From JAIBJN01 sp035762005 (GTDB lineage: Bacteria > Actinomycetota > Thermoleophilia > Gaiellales > Gaiellaceae): 64,000 nt of DNA. Below the pieces are notes generated by a model. That model saw only the letters and a program-made list of their open reading frames with translations, was not told the origin of the DNA and ran no database searches. The stretch is from the NCBI GenBank assembly GCA_035762005.1, contig DASTQA010000060.1, positions 1 through 64,000 of the forward strand. Direction: 5' to 3'. Both the position numbers and the translations under genes were made by a program. Position 1 is the stretch's first letter, and each line of letters begins with the position of its first letter. This document shows positions 58,920 to 64,000 of this stretch, piece by piece.

Positions 58920-59510
58920 CTACATGTCGCGGCGGCCCGCGAGCGCCCGGCCGAGCGTCACCTCGTCCGCGTACTCGAGGTCGCCGCCGACCGGGAGCCC
59001 GCTCGCGAGGCGCGTGACGCGCGTGCGCCCGCGCAGGCGGTCGGCGATGTAGCCCGCGGTCGCCTCGCCCGTCATGTTCGGGTTCGTGGCGAGCACGACC
59101 TCCTCGACGCCGTTCCGCTCCACGCGGGCGAGGAGCTCGTCGATGCGGAGGTGCTGCGGCTCGACCCCGTCGAGGGGGGAGAGCGCGCCGCCGAGGACGT
59201 GGTAGACGCCGCGGTACTCGTGCGTGCGCTCCAGCGAGAGCACGTCGGCCGGCTGCTCGACGACGCACACGAGCGAGCGGTCGCGGCGCGCGTCGAGGCA
59301 GATGGCGCAGAGCTCCTCCTCCGTGAGGTTGCCGCACTCGGAGCAGAAGCCGATCCGCGCCTTCACCTCCCGGATCGCGTCGGCGAGGGCGAGCGCCTCC
59401 TCTTCCGAGACGCGCAGGAGGTGGAACGCGAGGCGCTGCGCGGTCCGCGTGCCGATGCCGGGGAGCCGGGAGAGCTGCGCGATGAGGTTCTCGACGAGCG
59501 GGCTGAACAC
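58920..59510 (-). CDS. recR: Recombination protein RecR
   Basis: 196 residues. N-terminal HhH (LSRLPGIGTRTAQRLAFHLL), Cys4 zinc finger CSECGNLTEEELCAIC, and Toprim domain (VVEQPADVLSLERTHEYRGVYHVLGGALSPLDG). Acts with RecO/RecF in gap repair. Follows ebfC on the same strand in the conserved dnaX-ebfC-recR group. A GTG start at 59510 is used. Confidence 0.95.
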   Translation of the reverse strand: MFSPLVENLIAQLSRLPGIGTRTAQRLAFHLLRVSEEEALALADAIREVKARIGFCSECGNLTEEELCAICLDARRDRSLVCVVEQPADVLSLERTHEYRGVYHVLGGALSPLDGVEPQHLRIDELLARVERNGVEEVVLATNPNMTGEATAGYIADRLRGRTRVTRLASGLPVGGDLEYADEVTLGRALAGRRDM

Positions 59511-59579
59511 GCCCGCGCATTGTGCCTAGAGGCCTGGTCGGTGGTCGGCGTGCGAGGGCCCAAGCGGCGGTCGGGCCTC

Positions 59580-59894
59580 TCAGAGGCCGGGCAGGCCGAG
59601 TCCCTTCAGGCTGCCGCCGACGTCGCCCAGGCGGGACTGCGCCAGGTCCTGGGCGTTCTTGAGCGCCTGGTTCACGCCCGCGAGGACGAGGTCCTCGAGC
59701 GTCTCCGGGTCGTCCGGGTCGATCGCCTCGGGGGCGATCTTGACGGCGACGAGCTCGCCGGCCCCGGTCGCGGTCACCGTCACCATGCCGCCGCCGACGG
59801 AGGCCTCGACGCGCTCGTTCGCGAGCTCCTCCTGCGCCTTCAGCATGTCCGCCTGCATCTGCTGCACCTGCTGGAGCATCTTGTTCATGTCCAT
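59580..59894 (-). CDS. Nucleoid-associated protein YbaB/EbfC
   Basis: 104 residues: MDMNKMLQQVQQMQADMLKAQEELAN, then EASVGGGMVTVTATGAGELVAVKI, and the C-terminal ALKNAQDLAQSRLG. Small DNA-binding dimer with tweezer-like helices. Its place between dnaX and recR is conserved, although here a DUF2269-type gene is inserted between it and dnaX. Confidence 0.93.
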   Translation of the reverse strand: MDMNKMLQQVQQMQADMLKAQEELANERVEASVGGGMVTVTATGAGELVAVKIAPEAIDPDDPETLEDLVLAGVNQALKNAQDLAQSRLGDVGGSLKGLGLPGL

Positions 59895-59933
59895 GGCGTT
59901 GTCGCCTTTCTCGCGGGTTTCGAGACGCCCAGG

Positions 59934-60503
59934 TTACGCGAGATCGGCCGCCGGCCCGCCGCCCGGGCGCCGGTAGCTCCGGAGCGCGAGCGCGGCTCCC
60001 GCGACGAGTATGGCCGCCGCGAGCACGTAGAACCAGGCGTCGTCGGCCGCCGGCTTCACGGTCATGTCGAGGACGACGGCGAAGAGGACGGCGAGCTCGA
60101 AGCGTGAGACGGCGAGGATGCGGCTGATGCGCGCCGTGACGGACCCGTGCGTCGGCCCGTGCGCCTCGATGAGCCTCCCGATGCGGCCGGACTCGGGGCT
60201 GAGGAAGAGGATCCCGAGGAGGAAGGAGAACGCGTAGCCGGCGAGGCCAAGGGAGATCCAGAGCTGGTCGAAGCTCCACGGGCCGTCGAGGACGAGCAGG
60301 ACGCCGAAGACGAGAACGGCGAACGACGAGGGGATGAAGAGCCGCAGCGCGAGCCACTCGGCGTCGGTGGCCACACGGTGCATCTCCATCGCGTCGTCCG
60401 CGCGCTCGGCGCGGAAGGCGAAGAACTGGACGACCATCGCCGCGCCGAGCCAGATGATCGCCGTGGCGACGTGGAGGAAGAGGAGCAGCTCGTACCGGCC
60501 CAT
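59934..60503 (-). CDS. DUF2269-type integral membrane protein
   Basis: 189 residues, five hydrophobic helices. N-terminus LLLFLHVATAIIWLGAAMVVQFF with a His in helix 1 and Arg/Glu at helix ends is typical of this CopD/DUF2269-like group, possible haem or copper-binding membrane proteins. The ATG follows the dnaX stop directly (60503/60504), interrupting the classic dnaX-ebfC pair. Confidence 0.75.
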   Translation of the reverse strand: MGRYELLLFLHVATAIIWLGAAMVVQFFAFRAERADDAMEMHRVATDAEWLALRLFIPSSFAVLVFGVLLVLDGPWSFDQLWISLGLAGYAFSFLLGILFLSPESGRIGRLIEAHGPTHGSVTARISRILAVSRFELAVLFAVVLDMTVKPAADDAWFYVLAAAILVAGAALALRSYRRPGGGPAADLA

Positions 60504-62117
60504 CTACTCCTCCGGGCGGCGCTCGATCTTCCGTGCGTCGAACGTCGCCTCCATGAGGGAGATGATCTCCTCCTCCGTCGCCGGCTCCTCCTCGGCCGGC
60601 GCCTCCTCGTGCGGGGCCGCGCCGACCTCGAAGGCGAGCCCGAGACGGCGGCCCGTCACCTCGTGGAGGACGCCCGCGAGGACGGTCGCGTTCTTCGGCT
60701 CCTCGGCGAGACTCCGGTGGAACGAGGCCGCGGGCGGGAACTCGAGCACGAGCCGCCCGCCCTCGAGCGCGACCGGGCGGGCCTCGGTCAGCACGGAGTA
60801 GGTGGGGATCGAGCGCTCGGAGACGGCGGCGAGGATCGTCTGCCTCCAGGCCGCCTGGATCTCGCCGAGGTCGAGCGGCGGGCCCTCGTCGGCCGGCCGC
60901 TCCTCCGGCTCGGCGGGCACCTCCTCGGCGGCCGGCTCGTGCGCGGACCGCGTCTTCTCGGCGCGGTGCGGCTCGCCGCGAAGCCGGCTCTCGAGCTGCT
61001 CGAGGCGATAGGCGGTCGACTCACGGGAGAGGTCGGCGCCCGGCCGCGTCACCTTCACGAGCGCGAGCTCGAGCGGCAGCCGCGGGTCGCCGCCCTGGCG
61101 GACGTCGTCGACAGCGACGTGCAGGAGGTCGACGAGGCGGAGGACGTCCGGCTCGCCGAGCTGGTTCGCCTGCGAGCGCAGCCGCTCGCGCGTCTCCGGC
61201 GTGACGGGGAGGGAGTCGGGCACCTCGCCCATGTGCTGGACGAGGAGGAGGTGCCGCAGGTGCTCGAGCAGGTCGGTCACGAGCCGCGCGAGGTCCTGGC
61301 CCTGGTCCGCGAGCTCCTCGACGAAGGCGAGCAGGCCGGCGGTGTCCCGGTCGACGACGAGGTCGCAGAGGCGGAAGAGCGCCTCCTCCTCGACCGCGCC
61401 GAGGAGCTGGAGCACCGACTGGACGGTCACCTGCCCGTCGGTCGCCGCCGCGAGCTGGTCGAGCGTGGAGACGGCGTCGCGGAAGCTCCCGCGTGCGCTC
61501 CGGGCGATGAGCGAGAGGGCGGCGTCCGGCGACTCGATCCCCTCGCCGTCGGCGACGCGGCGGAGGAGCTTCGTCAGCTCGGCGAGGCGCGGCCGGGCGA
61601 AGAGGAACGTCTGGCAGCGCGACCGGACCGTCGGGAGCATCTTCCCGAGGTCGGTCGTGCAGAAGATGAAGACGAGGTGCGGGGGCGGCTCCTCGATGAG
61701 CTTCAGGAGCGCGTTGAAGGCGGCGTCGGTGAGCTGGTGCGCCTCGTCGAGGATGTAGACCTTGAAGCGCCCCTCGACCGGCTGGAGGACGACGTGGTCG
61801 CGGATCTCGCGGACGTCGTCGATCCCGCGCTGGCTCGCGGCGTCCATCTCGACGACGTCGAGCGACGTGCCGCTCGCGATCGTCACGCACGAGTTGCACG
61901 TCTTGTCCGGGGTCGCCGTCGGCCCCTGCTCGCAGTTGAGCGCCTTCGCGAGGATGCGCGCGAGCGACGTCTTCCCGGTGCCGCGCGGGCCGGCGAAGAG
62001 GTAGGCCTGGCGCACCTGGTCGTGCCCGATCGCGTTCCGGAGCGTCCGGACGACCGCCTCCTGGCCGACGACCTCGTCGAAGTCCTGCGGGCGGTACTTG
62101 CGGTAGAGGGCCGTCAC
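60504..62117 (-). CDS. dnaX: DNA polymerase III gamma/tau subunit
   Basis: 537 residues from GTG 62117. AAA+ clamp-loader ATPase: ALYRKYRPQDFDEVVGQEAVV, Walker A GPRGTGKTS (44-52), zinc module CNSC with partner Cys, DEAHQLTDAAFNALLKLIEEPP, sensor SRCQTF. Domain III extends to about 370, followed by a Glu/Pro-rich linker and a short C-terminal tau-like region. A TACGAT element lies eight bases upstream of the start. No programmed-frameshift slippery site was looked for in detail. Confidence 0.94.
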   Translation of the reverse strand: MTALYRKYRPQDFDEVVGQEAVVRTLRNAIGHDQVRQAYLFAGPRGTGKTSLARILAKALNCEQGPTATPDKTCNSCVTIASGTSLDVVEMDAASQRGIDDVREIRDHVVLQPVEGRFKVYILDEAHQLTDAAFNALLKLIEEPPPHLVFIFCTTDLGKMLPTVRSRCQTFLFARPRLAELTKLLRRVADGEGIESPDAALSLIARSARGSFRDAVSTLDQLAAATDGQVTVQSVLQLLGAVEEEALFRLCDLVVDRDTAGLLAFVEELADQGQDLARLVTDLLEHLRHLLLVQHMGEVPDSLPVTPETRERLRSQANQLGEPDVLRLVDLLHVAVDDVRQGGDPRLPLELALVKVTRPGADLSRESTAYRLEQLESRLRGEPHRAEKTRSAHEPAAEEVPAEPEERPADEGPPLDLGEIQAAWRQTILAAVSERSIPTYSVLTEARPVALEGGRLVLEFPPAASFHRSLAEEPKNATVLAGVLHEVTGRRLGLAFEVGAAPHEEAPAEEEPATEEEIISLMEATFDARKIERRPEE

Positions 62118-62163
62118 GCGGGTCCATCGTAGAGGACCGGGAGGGTGCGGTGGCCGGGGGGAA

Positions 62164-62443
62164 TGCCCGGTCGCGCACCCCTCGTCGTGGGCGCTCTCGA
62201 GGCGGTGCCTGCGGCGCTCGCTCGGGCCAGGTCGACCCGCGGCACCCGGAAGAGACTGCTTAGCGCTGCTTCCTCCCGGACCTGACGCGGTTCACAGGCT
62301 TCCGGTGCGCGGAACCTGGCCGTCAACACTCGCGCGCGCGAGCCCTGACCTCGATTGCCACCCCCTCGGAGAGGAGTTCAGCCCCGCTGGAGCGGATTGC
62401 GGGTTCAGGGAACCGCTAGCTCCCCGCCTAGCGCGACCGGGCA
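62164..62443 (-). ncRNA. ffs: Signal recognition particle RNA, large bacterial type
   Basis: About 280 bases. The ends are complementary (13 bases: 62431-62443 with 62164-62176), closing a long rod. The S domain contains the helix-8 signature GTCCGGGAGGAAGCAGCGCT (read on the minus strand, within 62260-62285), and the 5' part carries the Alu-domain block GGTTCCCTGAACCCGCAATC. The central hairpin 62225-62321 (GGCCAGGT paired to ACCTGGCC) alone would be the short 4.5S form. A TACCAT -10 (62449-62454, minus) sits just upstream. Next to dnaX, its common neighbour. Confidence 0.88.
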
Positions 62444-62485
62444 CGCCGATGGTAGCAACCGCCCCTCGCTAGACTTCGCCGCTCG

Positions 62486-62557
62486 GGGCGCATAGCTCAG
62501 CGGGAGAGCGCCCGCTTCACACGCGGGAGGTCCCTGGTTCGATCCCAGGTGCGCCCA
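62486..62557 (+). tRNA. tRNA-Val (anticodon CAC)
   Basis: Full cloverleaf: acceptor GGGCGCA with TGCGCCC, D-stem GCTC/GAGC, anticodon arm CCCGC-TTCACAC-GCGGG with CAC at 34-36, T-arm CCTGG-TTCGATC-CCAGG, then discriminator A. The 3' CCA is not encoded. A TAGACT element lies 10 bases upstream (62470-62475). Confidence 0.95.
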
Positions 62558-62806
62558 TCGTCTCGATCTCGCTCGCCGTGCGGCCTCACGGAGATCGACA
62601 GTGGAGACGGGTCGACGCGGCGTCCTGGCTACACAGGTTCTGACGCGGCTGATTCGGAGTCTTCTCCGGTGTCGCGGATCGTCGGCCGCGCTCTCTCGCG
62701 CGGGGACAGAGGCAGGGAACGGACGAGAGCCATGGGCGAGGGCGGTCCGTCGTGATCCGGCCAGTCCGGGTCGCCGGCCTCGCCCGACGCAAGCGCCCGC
62801 GCCGCG
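62558..62806. other. Intergenic, nothing recognised
   Basis: About 250 bases between tRNA-Val and the end of the convergent GAF gene. No gene, terminator or duplicated tRNA end that would suggest an attachment site could be seen. Confidence 0.5.
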
Positions 62807-63598
62807 TCAGCTGCCGGGGCGGTAGCGGGCGGCCCTCTCGATCGCAGCGGCAGTCACCTGCGCGAGGTGCACGAGCATAGCCTTGTCGAGCTCCGAGAAC
62901 GGGAGGCCGGCTCTCGAGCCGATCGCCAGGACGCCGATCGGCCTCCCGTCGAGCGCGGTCAACGGGGCGGCGACGCTTCCGCTTCCGCCCGCGCGTGTCT
63001 CGAAGGAAACGACGTGCGTAGGCCCGGTGTCCGGCGCGGCGGCTGCAAACGCCTCGCGCGCGAGCTCGTCGAGGTCCCCGGGCGCCGTCCCCGCATGGGA
63101 GATCGTCGGACCCGGATCGCCGAGCACGGACGCTGCGCTGGCGAGGCACCAGCGTGCGTGGGTCAGCTCGCGCGTCTGCTCCGCGACCAGTTGCAGCACC
63201 TCCCGGATGGAGGATCGCGCGTGCACGACGAGTGAGGCGTCCGCCAGCAAGGTCGAGAGCTGCCGCAGCATTGCCGCTTGCCGTCGCTCGGAGATCACCG
63301 CCTCACGCGCCTCGGTGAAGCCGCGCCGGACCATCTCGAATGCGGACAGGGCCTCGAGCAGGAAGTCGGCGCCGGCGCGAGTCACCTGTTGAGAGTCGTC
63401 CCGTTGAGGCGAGGCTTCGAGCTCGGCGAACAAGACCTCGTGGTGGGTGTGCACGAGGTCGAGGAGGCCGAGCCGTTGCGTGACCGCGTCGCGCCCCAGC
63501 TCGTAGGCGGCGCGGAGAGACGTCTCGGTCCCGTCGTCCAGAAACGCGCGGAGAGCGCGCCCGTACGCTGCACGGAAACGAGCCGTAACCGCGCTCAT
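62807..63598 (-). CDS. RsbU_N-GAF regulatory protein
   Basis: 263 residues. N-terminal 85 residues match the RsbT-binding domain of the phosphatase RsbU (FRAAYGRALRAFLDDG, AAYELGRDAVTQRLGLLDLVHTHHEVLF). A coiled helix (110-135) leads to a GAF domain (SSIREVLQLVAEQTRELTHARW to the LVHLAQVTAAAIERA end). The PP2C phosphatase domain expected after RsbU_N is absent. It lies 61 bases downstream of an RsbT-like kinase gene, so it may be an RsbT-binding sensor in a partner-switching pathway. Confidence 0.78.
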   Translation of the reverse strand: MSAVTARFRAAYGRALRAFLDDGTETSLRAAYELGRDAVTQRLGLLDLVHTHHEVLFAELEASPQRDDSQQVTRAGADFLLEALSAFEMVRRGFTEAREAVISERRQAAMLRQLSTLLADASLVVHARSSIREVLQLVAEQTRELTHARWCLASAASVLGDPGPTISHAGTAPGDLDELAREAFAAAAPDTGPTHVVSFETRAGGSGSVAAPLTALDGRPIGVLAIGSRAGLPFSELDKAMLVHLAQVTAAAIERAARYRPGS

Positions 63599-63659
63599 CG
63601 CGTCCTCGACCGAGACCGCCTGGCGATCAAGGAGCCGTCGTCATCCCGAGCGGAGGACG

Positions 63660-64000
63660 CTAGCGCTCCTCGGTGCGACGACGCTTGTCGCGGAGGAGCT
63701 CCAGCTCGTCCGGGACTCTCCATTTTCTCATCGTCACCGTCGTCCCTCGCTCGGGCCCGCAAACGACCTCGAAGTCGTCCATGAGGCGGCGTGCGCCGGG
63801 AAGGCCGAGCCCGAGGCCGCCACGCGAAGCGTTTCCTTCGGCGAGCGCCGCCTCGAGGTCGCGTATGCCCGGGCCCTCGTCCGTTGCCTCGACGACGAGC
63901 CCGTATCGCCGTTCCTCGCGAATGTGCGTCATGGTGATTCGCCCTCGCCCGACGTGAACGACGATGTTCCGAGCGATCTCCGAGATTGCCGTCGCGATCA
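63660..64000 (-). CDS. RsbT-like anti-sigma/kinase protein (5' end outside window)
   Basis: GHKL ATPase continuing past the window edge; the open frame has no need of the internal ATG at 63932, since the N-box (TAISEIARNIVVH) lies upstream of it. Further motifs: G1 DEGPGIRD and G2 GGLGLGLPGARRLMDDFEV, ending GTTVTMRKW. The arrangement is that of RsbT/RsbW-type switch kinases controlling stress sigma factors or phosphatases. A basic tail (RDKRRRTEER) follows. Confidence 0.82.
   Translation of the reverse strand, partial: IATAISEIARNIVVHVGRGRITMTHIREERRYGLVVEATDEGPGIRDLEAALAEGNASRGGLGLGLPGARRLMDDFEVVCGPERGTTVTMRKWRVPDELELLRDKRRRTEER

Noticed and set aside
62114..62329. Minus-strand coding frame upstream of dnaX
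   Set aside because: It lies within the SRP RNA and has no protein features.
1..64000. CRISPR arrays, insertion-sequence transposases, rRNA
   Set aside because: No regularly spaced repeats, no DDE transposase motifs and no rRNA sequence were seen.

Overview
The window is about 70% GC, dense, and full of GTG/TTG starts and 1-4 base stop/start overlaps. Gene content (ffs-dnaX-ebfC-recR, lysC-asd, RsbT/RsbU-type regulators, class I Xer pair, large-type SRP RNA, LivM-LivG fusion) points to a high-GC actinobacterium, most likely of the Thermoleophilia (Gaiellales/Solirubrobacterales) branch; that lineage is an inference, not something the sequence proves. Many housekeeping promoters look leaderless: a TANNNT hexamer sits 6-9 bases before the start codon.

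Layout. 1-13.6 kb: a truncated Gly/Ser-rich secreted protein, an aminotransferase with a cupin-TPR partner, a YlbL-type PDZ-Lon protease, a TCA block (mdh-idh divergent from citrate synthase), a beta-carbonic anhydrase, two tyrosine recombinases in tandem, SRPBCC/MarR genes and a secreted amidohydrolase. 13.8-42.4 kb: a very large catabolic region. A FadR/GntR regulator heads an operon running to 30.2 kb with a 3-hydroxyisobutyrate-dehydrogenase homologue, a 2-oxoacid dehydrogenase E1a/E1b/E2, aldehyde dehydrogenase, cupins, two M24 pita-bread hydrolases, a complete Liv-type ABC importer, an EamA exporter and an ACMSD-type amidohydrolase. A second operon (31.2-39.5 kb) carries a flavin oxidoreductase, a C-C hydrolase-like alpha/beta protein, a third M24 protein that lost its metal ligands, a Gfo/Idh oxidoreductase and a molybdenum hydroxylase (L, M, S). 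Three near-identical 15-bp boxes (13694, 13816, 31189) tie both operons and the amidohydrolase to the same regulator. Between the operons lies the most striking feature: a carboxymuconolactone-decarboxylase/AhpD-like gene (30605-31183, minus) with an in-frame TGA exactly at the second Cys of its CxxC motif, followed by a SECIS-like hairpin, i.e. a probable selenoprotein. pckA, a second 3-hydroxyisobutyrate-dehydrogenase homologue and a cupin close the region.

42.4-48.6 kb is a degraded, gene-poor accessory stretch: a frameshifted MalT-like regulator, a stump of a class III cyclase, two 32-bp direct repeats resembling a tRNA/tmRNA T-arm, four copies of a GTTC-NN-GAA repeat, an HNH protein, small barrel proteins and an unusual membrane protein with an unassigned cytoplasmic domain. 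48.6-64 kb returns to core functions: a succinate dehydrogenase without cytochrome subunit (SdhA, lipoprotein, SdhB, CCG-domain subunit), a metallophosphoesterase, an MFS transporter, asd/lysC, recR/ebfC/dnaX, SRP RNA, tRNA-Val and an RsbT-RsbU_N pair cut by the window end.

How it fits: the Liv importer would bring in a small, probably nitrogen-containing or carboxylated compound; hydroxylation (Mo enzyme), C-C/C-N hydrolysis (alpha/beta hydrolase, M24, amidohydrolase) and oxidation (flavoenzyme, ALDH, dehydrogenases) would deliver a 2-oxoacid to the E1-E2 complex and so to the TCA cycle, with PEP carboxykinase for gluconeogenesis. The substrate cannot be named from the sequence.
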